Origin: JAICXG01 sp036494545
GTDB lineage: Bacteria > Verrucomicrobiota > Verrucomicrobiia > Chthoniobacterales > UBA10450
DNA: 64,000 nt
Assembly: GCA_036494545.1 (NCBI GenBank)
Contig: DASXOB010000016.1
Span: forward strand, 620,001 to 684,000
Reading direction: 5' to 3'
A model generated the notes under the pieces. It searched no databases and had not been told where the DNA came from. It worked only from the letters and a program-made list of their open reading frames with translations. Positions 28,101 through 36,043 of this stretch are shown piece by piece. Made by a program: the position numbers and the translations under genes. Numbering within the stretch: position 1 is the stretch's first letter; the number at the start of each line of letters is the position of its first letter.

Positions 28101-28412
28101 GGCGGCTGGTGGCGTGTGCTTTTTCAACGCGGCGCGCGCCGCGAGAAATTTCTCCCATAGCGGAACGTTAGTTGGGAGTTGGCCGGCGGGATTCTTCTTC
28201 TGCAGCGACCTCAACTGGCCCTTCAATTGCCGGAGCGTGAATGGAAGCCGGAGTTGGGGCGTAACGAACAGTGTCTGGACGAAAAAAACAGTGGCGAGAA
28301 ACCCCGCGATCCCTCCAAAGAGCAATGCTAATCGGAGGCGCGGCCATCTGCGCCCGGCTGGGTCGGAAAAGACGAAAGCCGCTCGCTCGCTCGGAAAATC
28401 AGCGTCCATCAA
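25056..28412 (-). CDS. GH18 - polysaccharide deacetylase - GT2 glycosyltransferase fusion
   Basis: The 1118-residue membrane protein joins three enzymes. After a membrane segment (about 27-49), residues 115-410 form a GH18-like barrel with the catalytic strand GVVIDWEQID near 225. Residues about 495-690 are a NodB deacetylase (TFDDGPDP, GSHTYYHPN, LFRPPYAAD). After another membrane segment, residues about 765-1000 form a processive GT2 domain: LIAAFNEEK, VVVDDGS, VFLDADTHL, AEDTDLTL, and QRFRWAYG (QxxRW) near 977, followed by C-terminal membrane helices. This resembles chitin/PNAG-type synthases fused to a deacetylase and a lytic domain. It probably makes, partly de-N-acetylates and trims an aminosugar polymer at the inner membrane. 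Two glycosidase-like genes follow with overlapping ends. Confidence 0.9.
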   Translation of the reverse strand: MMDADFPSERAAFVFSDPAGRRWPRLRLALLFGGIAGFLATVFFVQTLFVTPQLRLPFTLRQLKGQLRSLQKKNPAGQLPTNVPLWEKFLAARAALKKHTPPAATPVPRRPATGDEVRMAFYTNDDPYSYQSLEKHASQLTHVCPEWFSLVDGLGTLQVDGDVRLPKLAAARGFALMPLLSNLSADVWQPEAVESLAHGPTDRQEHFLAQLISELQKAKAAGVVIDWEQIDPAYQADITRLVTKMAAELHAAHLQLWLCVPPGQDLDFIDFDNLSDDVDRFVALLFDETSDTDSPGPLASRQWFESWLRALMEQADAEQWIVALGSYGYDWTSGEHRAELISFSEAMNRASIAGVDGGEVAPPDHEWDFDYQDAGTDHSVWFLDVVSFVNQLRATRNAHAGGFAIYRLGTEDTAIWDAINLPRHLPPNDSRLNALNTLKGTDTITDVGEGEIVSVDESRSDGARKVEEGKDGHLQASYLRFPEFPTLYHQGAGGEHQVALTFDDGPDPKWTPRVLDILKANGVKAAFFIVGVNAEKYPGLVRRIVAEGHEIGSHTYYHPNLAICWPEHIRLELNSTQLLLETITGRSTTLFRPPYAADTSPSSLAELAPLRIANEMNYLVVLENIDPQDWARPGVDVILRRIKQQRRDGSIILLHDAGGDRSQTIEALPQIIDWLRVRGDTIVPLSQLIGSSRDAVMPPVGNGQRLPRLVSSAGFRVFHAVEEFLWAFMLVATALIVVRTLVVIYLAAHFRRRATSDKNFTPPVSVLIAAFNEEKVIAATLRAVLASEYSGELEVVVVDDGSRDETSVEVEKLVQVDKRVRLVRQDNRGKAVALQRGLSLVRRELVVFLDADTHLQSDTLRHLVKPMEDDTVVAVSGHAKVGNLRSFIARCQALEYTCGFNLDRRAYDRWNCITVVPGAISAIRRSAIARAGGLSLDTLAEDTDLTLTLHRGRGRIAYVPEAIAWTEAPETLRGLARQRFRWAYGTLQCLCKHRDLVFNRRYRALGWFSLPSVWFFQIILIAITPAVDLFLLASLPFGAWSAVLPFVAIFLAMDVILATLACAIEREPLIHAWRILPMRLIYRPLLSYVIWKAILRALEGAWVGWGKLERTASVPVRA

Positions 28413-28527
28413 CTTTCGTGAGCGTCATTCTAATCCGAAGTGAGAAAAACACCAATGGCAACTGCGGGCAGCGCGCCGTTGCTTGCTCAGTCCAGCAGGG
28501 AATGTCATCTTGCCGGCTTCGTCGACC

Positions 28528-28600
28528 GCCGATGTAGCTCAGTTGGTAGAGCAGCTGATTCGTAATCAGCAGGTCATGGGTTCGAGTCCCATCATCGGCT
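28528..28600 (+). tRNA. tRNA-Thr (CGU anticodon)
   Basis: The cloverleaf is complete: acceptor GCCGATG pairs with CATCGGC (28593-28599), discriminator T28600. The anticodon stem GCTGA/TCAGC encloses loop TTCGTAA with CGT at 28561-28563, and the T-loop is GGTTCGAGTCC. CCA is not encoded. The last nine bases overlap the 3' end of the glycerate kinase gene on the opposite strand. Confidence 0.96.
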
Positions 28601-29704
28601 TGCGTTTTTGGAAAAGCGTTGTGCCAACTCTTTCGCGCGCGTCTCTAGGAGCGCCGGTGTTTCGCGAAAATTTTCGCTGCGGTCTTCTAGCGCGACCACT
28701 TCGGCGAATAGTTGTCGCGCATCCAAGTCGGCTGCCACTTGACCGACGATGGCATAAACAGGTTTTCCGAAAGTACGGGCCAGTTCGGCGAGCCCGGCGG
28801 GCGCTTTTCCCGAGAGCGTTTGTCGATCCAGCTTTCCTTCGCCCGTAATCACGATATCGGCGGCTTCCACTTTGCGCTGGAGATCGACAGCTCCCGCCAC
28901 TACCTCGAAACCAGAGCGAATGCTTGCGCCGCAAAAAGTCATAAGTCCAAAACCCAAACCGCCTGCCGCGCCTGCGCCGGCCACGTCACGGTAGTCACTT
29001 CCGAAAGTTTGAGCCGCAACGTCTGCCAGCCGTTCAAGCGCCCGCTCCAGAAGCTCCAGCTGTGGAGGCGTGACACCTTTCTGCGGACCGAACACGCGAG
29101 TGGCACCGGAAGGACCGAGGAGCGGATTGCGCACATCGCAAGCCGCGGTGATAGACGGAATGTCTAGCTCGTTAGGCAAGATAATCCGCTCCAGTTGCGC
29201 AAGCGCAGCAACGTCGTTAGGCAATTCGCGACCGTCGCTATCGAGAAAGTGGAATCCCAAGGCGCGCGCCAGGCCGGTTCCACCATCGTTCGTTGCGCTG
29301 CCGCCGAGGCCAAGAACGATCTGGCTCGTGCGGCGACCAACGGCGTGTTGAAGCATTTCACCCACGCCAAAAGTGGAGGCACGTCGCGGGTCGCGCTCGT
29401 TAGGCGCAAGCTGCGACAGGCCAGCCGCCGCACTCATGTCGATCGCGGCCAGGGCGCGCTCTGGCAGCCAGCCGTAACGCGCTTCCCGCGCCCGGCCAAG
29501 CGCATCATGCGCCAGACAAACGATCCATTCTCCATCGCCTGCCTCGACGATTGCCTCCGCCGTTCCTTCCCCACCGTCAGCGATCGGCGCGATCTCAATT
29601 TGCGCGCCGGATAAAGCGCTACGAACCCCGGCGGCAATCCGCTGGCCAACTTCGGCAGCGCCTAACGACCCCTTGAATTTGTCAGGCGCAATCAAGATTC
29701 GCAT
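28592..29704 (-). CDS. glycerate 2-kinase family (GarK/GlxK type)
   Basis: The 370-residue protein starts MRILIAPDKFKGSLGAAEVG, the diagnostic N-terminus of type I glycerate kinases, which phosphorylate D-glycerate to 2-phosphoglycerate. Further blocks are IADGGEGTAEAIVEA, LGLGGSATNDGGTGLARALG, PQKGV, GAGAAGGLGFGL and ITGEGKLDRQTLSGKAP. Length is normal. Its stop codon (complement of 28592-28594) lies within the acceptor stem of the convergent tRNA-Thr. Four exact copies of the TCGTTAGGC motif sit in this one gene (29169, 29214, 29397, 29660). It is divergent from the MATE gene across 58 bases. Confidence 0.94.
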   Translation of the reverse strand: MRILIAPDKFKGSLGAAEVGQRIAAGVRSALSGAQIEIAPIADGGEGTAEAIVEAGDGEWIVCLAHDALGRAREARYGWLPERALAAIDMSAAAGLSQLAPNERDPRRASTFGVGEMLQHAVGRRTSQIVLGLGGSATNDGGTGLARALGFHFLDSDGRELPNDVAALAQLERIILPNELDIPSITAACDVRNPLLGPSGATRVFGPQKGVTPPQLELLERALERLADVAAQTFGSDYRDVAGAGAAGGLGFGLMTFCGASIRSGFEVVAGAVDLQRKVEAADIVITGEGKLDRQTLSGKAPAGLAELARTFGKPVYAIVGQVAADLDARQLFAEVVALEDRSENFRETPALLETRAKELAQRFSKNASR

Positions 29705-29762
29705 CCAGATTGCAGCATAGTGCGAGCGTCAAGTTCGGACGAACCTCGTCGCCACCTCTGCC

Positions 29763-31124
29763 ATGTCATCCGCTCGACAAGACCATCGGCTGCACGATTT
29801 CGCATCCGCGGTCCGGGAAACAGCCGCCCTCGCGCTGCCGCTCGCCGCCGGGCAACTCAGCCAAATGCTGATTGCGCTTTCGGATACCCTGATGGTCGGT
29901 CGGCTCGGCGTACTCCCGCTGGCCGCCGCGACCTTTGCCAACAACGTCCTCTATCTTCCTTTTATCTTCGGTCTCGGTTTTTCCCTCGCGGTCTCGATTC
30001 GGGTTTCGCAGGCTCGCGGGGCCGAGAATCGCCACATGGCACGTGCGGCTCTGCGTCATGGACTTTACCTTTCGCTGGCGGTTGGTTGCCTGACGATGCT
30101 GGCGGTGTGGGGCGTTCAGCCGTTTCTTGGTCTCTTTCGCCAGGAGCCGGGAATCATCCGAGCTGTGCCACGTTACTTCCTCCTTATCGCCGCATCGATG
30201 ATCCCCGCCCTCGCCACGATGGCGTTGAAAAATCATTCCGATGCGCTGAACCGCCCTTGGCCGCCATTCTGGATCTTGTTGGGTGGCGCGGCGCTTAATG
30301 TTTTTTTAAACTGGATCTTCATCTACGGAAACTGGGGAGCTCCGCGGCTCGGTCTCGATGGCTCGGGAGTGGCGACGCTGTTGGCGCGCATCATCATGCT
30401 CGGCGCGATGATGCTCTGGTGTACCCGAGCGAGGGCGGTGCGTGATTGGGTGCCGGTGCATTGGTTTCGCAAGCCGGAATGGCCCGAAGTGCGCGAACTT
30501 GTCAGGCTGGGTTTGCCGACCAGTCTGCAACTCCTCGCGGAAGTGAGCTGCTTTGTCATGATCACGCTTCTTATCGGCACTCTGGGCGCGGATGCGCTCG
30601 CGTCGCACCAGGTAGCGATGACTTGTGCGGCGACCGTTTTCATGGTGCCGCTCGGGCTTTCGCAAGCTCTCACGGTGCGACTGGGCGCAGCGTGGGGGGC
30701 GGCAAAGCATGCGGAATTACGCACCATTGTGCTCAGCGGGTGGGCGCTTGCGCTCGCTTTTACTGCTTGCAGCGCACAGGCATTTCTTTATTTCCATCGC
30801 GCGATCGCCGGCTGGTTTCTCACTGAACCGCACGCGGCCGCCCTGGCCGGAAGCCTGCTTCTGGTGGCGGCCGCTTTCCAAGTCAGCGACGCCTTGCAGG
30901 TTTCCTCTGCGGGAGCCCTACGCGGTCTTGGCGATGTTAAAGTGCCAGGCTGGATTGCCTTTGTCGTCTATTGGATCATCTCGATTCCCGCCGGCTGGCT
31001 TCTCGCTTTCCCCTGCGGTTTCGGCGTGCGCGGAATGTGGTGGGGAATTACACTCGGCCTCACGATTTCTGCGCTCGCGCTCGGCACCCGCATTTGGGCA
31101 AAAACAGCGCAAAGGAACGATTAA
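29763..31124 (+). CDS. MATE-family efflux transporter
   Basis: The 453-residue protein has about 12 hydrophobic segments in two homologous halves and the N-terminal MATE pattern: LALPLAAGQLSQMLIALSDTLMVGRLG, then AAATFANNVLYLPF. The second half has LGLPTSLQLLAEVSCFVMITLLIGTLGADALASHQ. These pumps export cationic drugs or metabolites using Na+ or H+ gradients. Start ATG at 29763 is the first in frame and lies 58 bases from the divergent glycerate kinase start. PhzF and tRNA-Leu follow. Substrate cannot be predicted. Confidence 0.93.
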   Translation: MSSARQDHRLHDFASAVRETAALALPLAAGQLSQMLIALSDTLMVGRLGVLPLAAATFANNVLYLPFIFGLGFSLAVSIRVSQARGAENRHMARAALRHGLYLSLAVGCLTMLAVWGVQPFLGLFRQEPGIIRAVPRYFLLIAASMIPALATMALKNHSDALNRPWPPFWILLGGAALNVFLNWIFIYGNWGAPRLGLDGSGVATLLARIIMLGAMMLWCTRARAVRDWVPVHWFRKPEWPEVRELVRLGLPTSLQLLAEVSCFVMITLLIGTLGADALASHQVAMTCAATVFMVPLGLSQALTVRLGAAWGAAKHAELRTIVLSGWALALAFTACSAQAFLYFHRAIAGWFLTEPHAAALAGSLLLVAAAFQVSDALQVSSAGALRGLGDVKVPGWIAFVVYWIISIPAGWLLAFPCGFGVRGMWWGITLGLTISALALGTRIWAKTAQRND

Positions 31125-31178
31125 TGGTCGCCGCCGCGGCCGCTTGCAAAGAACGCGTCCCTGCCGGAGGAATTCGAC

Positions 31179-31973
31179 GTGGCGATGAGACGCTCCATTC
31201 CTTATTTTGAGATTTTCGCTTTTACGAGCCGGGTTTTTGGGGGCAATCCGGCGGGCGTCTGTCTTCTGGATGAGTGGCTGCCGAACGAATTGATGCAGAC
31301 CATTGCCGCCCAGAACGATCTGCCGGAAACCGCCTTCCTCGTTAAGCAGAATGATTTTTTCGATCTTCGCTGGATGACTCCGAAGGTCGAAGTGGAATTG
31401 TGCGGGCACGCTACGCTCGCCGCCGCTCACGTTCTCTTCCGTCATCGCAATCAACCGGGAGATCAGGTGCGCTTTCGCAGTCAAGCCGGCGACTTGCTCG
31501 TCGCCTGCGAAGGAAACCGGCTGGTGCTCGATTTTCCCTCGCGTCCGGCTCCGAAAGTCGAAGCCTGTCAGGAACTCGCCAATTCGTTAGGCGCGATGCC
31601 TGATGAAATCCGGAAGAGCCGTGATTACTTCGCTATTTTCGAATCGCAGCGGGAAGTCGCGTCGATCCAGCCCGACTTCGAGGCTCTGAGCCGGCTCGAC
31701 GTCCAGGGCGTTGTGGTGACGGCGCCCGGGGATGACTGCGATTTTGTCTCGCGCTATTTCGCTCCGGCTGCCGGCATTCCAGAAGACCCAGTTACTGGTT
31801 CGACCCATTGCACCTTGATTCCTTATTGGTCGCAGCGTTTGAGTAAGAGAGAATTGTTTGCCCGCCAAATCTCAGCACGCGGCGGTGAGCTCTTTTGCGA
31901 GGATCGTGGCGATCGCGTGGCTATCGGTGGCGAAGCGCTCACTTACGTCGAAGGTCAGCTTCATCTCGCCTGA
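31179..31973 (+). CDS. PhzF-family epimerase/isomerase
   Basis: PhzF-fold proteins are cofactor-free isomerases or epimerases. The 264-residue protein shows the N-terminal motif FTSRVFGGNPAGVCLL, the catalytic Glu in NDLPETAFL, the block MTPKVEVELCGHATLAAAHVL, and the C-terminal phosphate-like site PEDPVTGSTHC. A GGAGG at 31166-31170 favours the GTG at 31179 (8-base spacing) over the ATG at 31185. It follows the MATE gene by 54 bases. The natural substrate is unknown for most family members. One TCGTTAGGC copy (31584) encodes Ser-Leu-Gly in the sequence NSLGA. Confidence 0.93.
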   Translation: MAMRRSIPYFEIFAFTSRVFGGNPAGVCLLDEWLPNELMQTIAAQNDLPETAFLVKQNDFFDLRWMTPKVEVELCGHATLAAAHVLFRHRNQPGDQVRFRSQAGDLLVACEGNRLVLDFPSRPAPKVEACQELANSLGAMPDEIRKSRDYFAIFESQREVASIQPDFEALSRLDVQGVVVTAPGDDCDFVSRYFAPAAGIPEDPVTGSTHCTLIPYWSQRLSKRELFARQISARGGELFCEDRGDRVAIGGEALTYVEGQLHLA

Positions 31974-32069
31974 TCAGCTCGGCGTCTCTCCGATTGCGAG
32001 AAGAATTCGCTGCGATAGAATGCGGCGCAAGATCGGAGGGCGAAAATGCCATTCCCGACCGCAGAGTGA

Positions 32070-32151
32070 ACCAGGGTGGCGAAATTGGCAGACGCGCCAG
32101 ACTTAGGATCTGGTGGAGCAATCCTTAGGGGTTCGAGTCCCCTCCCTGGTA
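32070..32151 (+). tRNA. tRNA-Leu (UAG anticodon)
   Basis: Acceptor ACCAGGG (32070-32076) pairs with CCCTGGT (32144-32150), with discriminator A. The anticodon stem CCAGA/TCTGG encloses loop CTTAGGA with TAG at 32104-32106. A long variable arm and T-loop GGTTCGAGTCC fit a class II leucine tRNA. No CCA is encoded. It reads CTA among the CTN codons, one of the codons created by GCCTAACGA copies. Confidence 0.96.
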
Positions 32152-32162
32152 ATTGCCTAACG

Positions 32163-32624
32163 ATGAAGAACACGCACCAGGAAATCGAACGAAAGTTTCT
32201 CATTCGGAAATTGCCGCGCGCGCTCGAGCGCTACCCTCATAGCCAGATCGTGCAGGGTTATCTGGCAGTCGGCCGCAAGGCGCATGTACGATTGCGCAAG
32301 AGAGGTCGCGTCTGCACGCTCACCTTCAAACGCGGCCCGGCTCGTGCGCGCGAGGAGCGCGAGATTCATCTCAATGCCGCGCAATTTTCCATTCTCTGGC
32401 CGGCGACAGCCGGCGCACGCCTAACGAAAACGCGCTATTATGTTCCCTACAAGAACCTCACGGTCGAGATCGATATTTACCGCGGCTCAAACGAAGGTTT
32501 GATGGTGGCGGAAGTGGAATTTCCAGACGTGAATTCCTACCACGAGTTTCGCCCGCCCGACTGGCTGGGGGACGAAGTGACGGGAGCGAGCCGTTACAGC
32601 AATGTGAAACTGGCACGCGATTGA
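32163..32624 (+). CDS. CYTH-domain protein (triphosphate-tunnel enzyme family)
   Basis: The 153-residue protein has the CYTH signature EIERKFLI at its N-terminus, then VRLRKRG, LTFKRG, REEREI, and EVEFPD. These are the acidic and basic residues that line the triphosphate tunnel. Bacterial members hydrolyse inorganic triphosphate or related compounds; a few are class IV adenylate cyclases. The ATG at 32163 puts ExExK ten residues in, as usual; an upstream frame runs through the tRNA and is not real. The start codon is part of GCCTAACGATG, so a copy of the dispersed motif (32155-32163) abuts it. Another copy is at 32419. Confidence 0.9.
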   Translation: MKNTHQEIERKFLIRKLPRALERYPHSQIVQGYLAVGRKAHVRLRKRGRVCTLTFKRGPARAREEREIHLNAAQFSILWPATAGARLTKTRYYVPYKNLTVEIDIYRGSNEGLMVAEVEFPDVNSYHEFRPPDWLGDEVTGASRYSNVKLARD

Positions 32625-32702
32625 TTGCGCTCCGGTCGATTGGAAAATTGTAAGTCGTCTCGCCTTCTCCATAGTTTCATTTTCCCGCTTAAAACTGCGG
32701 TT

Positions 32703-33386
32703 ATGCCTAACAAAAAGATCCTGATCATCGAGGACGAAGCGGACGTGGTCGATCTGCTCACGATGCAATTGAAGAAAGCCGGCGGTTTTACGATGAGCAG
32801 TGCAGCGGACGGGGCGGAAGGCTTGAAAAAAGCGCGTGCCGAATCGCCGGCACTCATCGTCCTCGATCTCATGTTGCCGCGAATGTCGGGTCTCGAGGTT
32901 TGCAAACTGCTTAAAACCGATTCCGTGACACGTCACATCCCAATCATCATGCTGACGGCAAGAGCCGAAGAGGTCGATCGCATTGTCGGGCTCGAATTCG
33001 GCGCGGACGATTATGTGACGAAGCCGTTCAGTCCGCGCGAAATGCTTCTGCGAATCAAAGCAATTTTGCGCCGCGGCCAAGGCGAGCTGACGGAAGAAAA
33101 CGTGACGCGCGGCCCGATTACGATCGATTCCGCGCGGCATCGCGTTCTCGTTGCCGGAAAAGCAATCACGCTCACGGCGGTCGAATTTAAACTACTCAGC
33201 ATGCTGATGCGACGGCCGGGCCGGGTGCAGTCACGCGATCGTTTGCTCAATGAAGTTTGGGGTTACGAGAGTGCGATCGACACACGGACGGTCGACACCC
33301 ATGTGCGCCGGCTGCGCGAGAAGCTGGGAAAGGCGGCGAGCGCGATCGAGACGGTGCGCGGCTTCGGTTATCGGCTGCGCGAATAG
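32703..33386 (+). CDS. phoB: PhoB-type response regulator
   Basis: OmpR/PhoB-class regulator of 227 residues. The receiver domain has the acidic pair in IIEDEADVV, phospho-acceptor Asp in LIVLDLMLPRMSG, Thr in MLTARAEE, and Lys in DDYVTKPFSPREM. A winged-helix DNA-binding domain follows (LTAVEFKLLSMLMRRPGRV, RLLNEVWGYE, RTVDTHVRRLREKLG). The internal ATG at 32703 gives the canonical start MPNKKILIIEDE. It is followed 9 bases later by a PhoR-like kinase, with phoU, sixA and the pst operon nearby. This makes phosphate-starvation control its likely job. PhoB-type proteins bind 11-bp repeats such as the one upstream of pstS here. Confidence 0.92.
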   Translation: MPNKKILIIEDEADVVDLLTMQLKKAGGFTMSSAADGAEGLKKARAESPALIVLDLMLPRMSGLEVCKLLKTDSVTRHIPIIMLTARAEEVDRIVGLEFGADDYVTKPFSPREMLLRIKAILRRGQGELTEENVTRGPITIDSARHRVLVAGKAITLTAVEFKLLSMLMRRPGRVQSRDRLLNEVWGYESAIDTRTVDTHVRRLREKLGKAASAIETVRGFGYRLRE

Positions 33387-33395
33387 CTTCCGTGC

Positions 33396-34676
33396 ATGGG
33401 CTGGCTGGCATTTGCGCTTGCGGTTGCGGCTCTGCTCTACACCTGGTGGCACGCGTGGCATCGCTGGCTTGCACCGTCCCGGGAACTCGAGCAACTCGTT
33501 AGGGAAGTGGCTGCGGAACGCGCCCCGCGCACCTTCCTGATCGGTGGCAGCCCGCGGATACGTGGCATCGCACTCGCCCTCGAACAGCTGGCTTTACGCG
33601 AAGCGACCTTGCGCGCGCGGGTACAGGAAGGCGAGTTCGGGGTGCAAGCGATCACTGGCGCCCTGGCGGACGGTCTGGTGGTGGCGGATCGCGAACGGCG
33701 TCTGCGCCTAACGAATAAAGCTTTTTGTGAAATGTTTGCTCTCCCGCCTGAGATGGAAAACGTCACTCTGCTCGAATCGGTGCGTGACGCCGCAGTCGAA
33801 CGATTGTTAGGCGAAGCGCTTGCCAGCGGCGAAACGCAGAGAGGAGAGATCGTCCTTCATCGAGCACCGGTACCTGAGTGTCACCTGGAGGTCGTAGCCG
33901 AGCCGATTAAGGATGAACTTGGCGCGGTGAGCGGCGCGGTCGTGCTCTTTCGCGATATAACGGAGCTGCGGCGAACCGAAGCCATGCGGCGTGACTTCAT
34001 CGCCAACGTGTCGCATGAGCTGCGGACGCCGCTTTCGATCCTGCGCGGTTATCTCGAAACACTGCTCGAGAATCCCAAACAACCGCCTGGGGAATTGCTC
34101 CGCATCTTTGAAGTAATGGAGCGCCACTCCAATCGTCTTACGCTTTTAGTCGACGACGTTCTTAGCCTTGCGCGCCTCGAGGGACCAGGAATGATGCTCG
34201 ATCTAACGACGATCCGATTAAACAATTTTCTCAGCGGCATCATGCGCGATTGGGAGAAGAAATTTGCCTCAAAGAAACTGCACGCCGAATTGCAGCTGGC
34301 TGACGATCTGCCGCCGTTGCGGGCCGACGAAGCGCGAATACAGGAGGTCGTTTACAACCTGCTCGACAATGCCGTGAAATATGCGCCTCAAGGTGGTCGC
34401 ATCGTGGTCTCTGTGGCAGGGGATAGCGGTGGCATTACCCTGGCGGTGAGCGACGACGGGCCGGGAATTGCAGCGCGTGATTTGTCGCGGATTTTCGAAC
34501 GCTTCTACCGTGCTGACCGAGCGCGCCGTCACGAACTTGGCGGGACCGGGCTGGGGCTATCTATCGTCAAACATATTGCCCAACTGCACGGCGGCACCGT
34601 GGAGGCAGTGAGCGAGGTTGGCCGGGGGACAACTGTTCGCGTGCACCTCCCCGCGGCCGACGTCATCGAATCGTAA
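33396..34676 (+). CDS. phoR: PhoR-type sensor histidine kinase
   Basis: The 426-residue kinase has a single N-terminal hydrophobic segment (about residues 3-20) and a PAS domain (about 85-195: ITGALADGLVVADRERRLRLTNKAF). The HisKA domain has FIANVSHELRTPLS (phospho-His). The ATPase domain shows the N box NLLDNAVKYAP, G1 DDGPGI, F box ERFYR, and G2 GGTGLGLSIVKH. This single-TM plus PAS layout without a large periplasmic sensor is the PhoR pattern, which reads the state of the Pst transporter via PhoU. It is cotranscribed with phoB. Motif copies occur at 33706 (exact) and 33496 and 33804 (one mismatch). Confidence 0.93.
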   Translation: MGWLAFALAVAALLYTWWHAWHRWLAPSRELEQLVREVAAERAPRTFLIGGSPRIRGIALALEQLALREATLRARVQEGEFGVQAITGALADGLVVADRERRLRLTNKAFCEMFALPPEMENVTLLESVRDAAVERLLGEALASGETQRGEIVLHRAPVPECHLEVVAEPIKDELGAVSGAVVLFRDITELRRTEAMRRDFIANVSHELRTPLSILRGYLETLLENPKQPPGELLRIFEVMERHSNRLTLLVDDVLSLARLEGPGMMLDLTTIRLNNFLSGIMRDWEKKFASKKLHAELQLADDLPPLRADEARIQEVVYNLLDNAVKYAPQGGRIVVSVAGDSGGITLAVSDDGPGIAARDLSRIFERFYRADRARRHELGGTGLGLSIVKHIAQLHGGTVEAVSEVGRGTTVRVHLPAADVIES

Positions 34677-34886
34677 CATTAAAGACTTTCCCCGTAGTCA
34701 CGGGCTAAAGCATGTTGAAGGCGTGGAAATGATAAAGACGACAGCGGACTGCACGCTGCTCCGATCATACCGCTTTCTTTTGTCTTGGAGTTTGGTCGAG
34801 CTTGTTGCGGCTACTCGGATTCCAGCCGTCACTACACCAAGCGGAGGATTACATCGCAGGGCGCTTTGGTTGATACCTACGGGGTG

Positions 34887-35582
34887 ATGATTTCTAAACA
34901 CATTCTGGGCACGTTCGATGAGGCGCTCGGCACGTTGCGGCACAACGTATTGATGATGGCCAGCCTAACGACACGCAGCCTCGACAATGCGCTGAACGGC
35001 TTATTCCAGCGCGACGACGATCCTTGTGCGACGGCGATCGCGGATGACGAAGAGATCGACCAGCTCGAGAAGCAAGTGGACAAGGACGGGATTGATCTGC
35101 TCTTGCGTTTCCAGCCTGTGGCGTCCGATCTGCGGCGCGTGGTATCCGCGATGAAGCTTTGCTCGAACCTCGAACGGATGGGAGATCAGGCCGTGAACAT
35201 CGCACGGAAGGCGCGCAAGCTGAATCAGCATCCGGCTTTGCTCGAGGTTAGCCTGATCGAACCCCTGCGCGCGCAAGCGATGAAGATGTTCCAGGATAGT
35301 ATTGAGGCCTACGTGAATGAAAACGTCGCCTTGGCGCGTGGCCTAAAGGCGCGCGATAAAACTCTTGATGAAATGAACGCCAACGTTAGTCGTCGACTGA
35401 CTGAATGTATGGCGCAGGATCCAGATCAACTGCGCGGTTATTTGAATCTGATGTTCATTGCGCGGCACCTCGAGCGAGTGGGGGATCATGCGACAAATAT
35501 CGGAGAGGACGCGGTTTTCGTCGCGGCAGCGGAGGACATCCGGCATCAGGGAGCCGAGCCTGCCGACGGAACGACAGGGTAA
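34887..35582 (+). CDS. phoU: PhoU phosphate signalling protein, copy 1
   Basis: The frame opens at 34785, but the ATG at 34887 gives the family N-terminus MISKHILGTFDEALGTLRHNVLMMASL, hence 231 residues. PhoU is a two-repeat three-helix-bundle metal-binding protein that links PstB to PhoR. Both repeats show the pattern: LRRVVSAMKLCSNLERMGDQAVNIA and RGYLNLMFIARHLERVGDHATNIGEDAVF. It lies 210 bases after phoR and 3 bases before sixA on the same strand. A second, clearly paralogous PhoU is encoded on the opposite strand next to pstB. A motif copy lies at 34963. Confidence 0.93.
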   Translation: MISKHILGTFDEALGTLRHNVLMMASLTTRSLDNALNGLFQRDDDPCATAIADDEEIDQLEKQVDKDGIDLLLRFQPVASDLRRVVSAMKLCSNLERMGDQAVNIARKARKLNQHPALLEVSLIEPLRAQAMKMFQDSIEAYVNENVALARGLKARDKTLDEMNANVSRRLTECMAQDPDQLRGYLNLMFIARHLERVGDHATNIGEDAVFVAAAEDIRHQGAEPADGTTG

Positions 35583-35585
35583 CTC

Positions 35586-36041
35586 ATGCGCCTTTACCTG
35601 CTGCGACACGGTCAGGCGGACTGGCCGGACTGGAAAGGCAAGGACGACGATCGTCCCCTAACGAAAGCAGGTCGCCAGGAAATGCACGAGGTCGGTGAGT
35701 TCCTTGCCCATTGCAAAGCGAAGGTGGATTCGATCCTGACAAGCCCCTTGCCGAGGGCAGAACAAACGGCGGACATCGCAGCGGAGCATTTGAAAGTGGT
35801 CTGTCGCGAGGAAAAAATGCTCGCCCCTGGTTTTGGCTTACAGGATTTGCCGCGATTGTTGCGCAAACATCCGCATGACGCGCTCATGCTGGTCGGGCAC
35901 GAACCGGATTTTTCAGAAATCATTGGCGCCCTTACCGGCGGGAAGGTGAAAATGCCGAAAGCGGGCGTGGCATTGGTCGACTACGTCGGCAAGAAAGGAA
36001 AACTGCTCTGGCTCGTCCCGCCAAAGCTCGTTAGGCGTTAG
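35586..36041 (+). CDS. sixA: SixA-type phosphohistidine phosphatase
   Basis: The 151-residue histidine phosphatase has the RHG motif at the N-terminus (LYLLRHGQADW, catalytic H8), the second Arg in SPLPRAEQTA, and the second catalytic His in MLVGHEPDFSEII. SixA enzymes remove phosphate from histidines of phosphorelay proteins or PTS components. It starts three bases after phoU, so its partner may be in the Pho relay, though that is inference. The stop TAG at 36039-36041 lies in a tandem motif pair, and the convergent phoU copy 2 ends one base later. Confidence 0.9.
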   Translation: MRLYLLRHGQADWPDWKGKDDDRPLTKAGRQEMHEVGEFLAHCKAKVDSILTSPLPRAEQTADIAAEHLKVVCREEKMLAPGFGLQDLPRLLRKHPHDALMLVGHEPDFSEIIGALTGGKVKMPKAGVALVDYVGKKGKLLWLVPPKLVRR

Positions 36042-36043
36042 GC
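36028..36043. repeat. tandem pair of the CGTTAGGC motif at the sixA/phoU convergence
   Basis: TCGTTAGGC at 36028-36036 overlaps GCGTTAGGC at 36035-36043 by two bases. This is the same tandem geometry as at 11098-11113 but in the opposite orientation. The sixA stop TAG lies in the second copy. The convergent phoU stop codon (complement of 36043-36045) begins at its last base. Confidence 0.9.
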
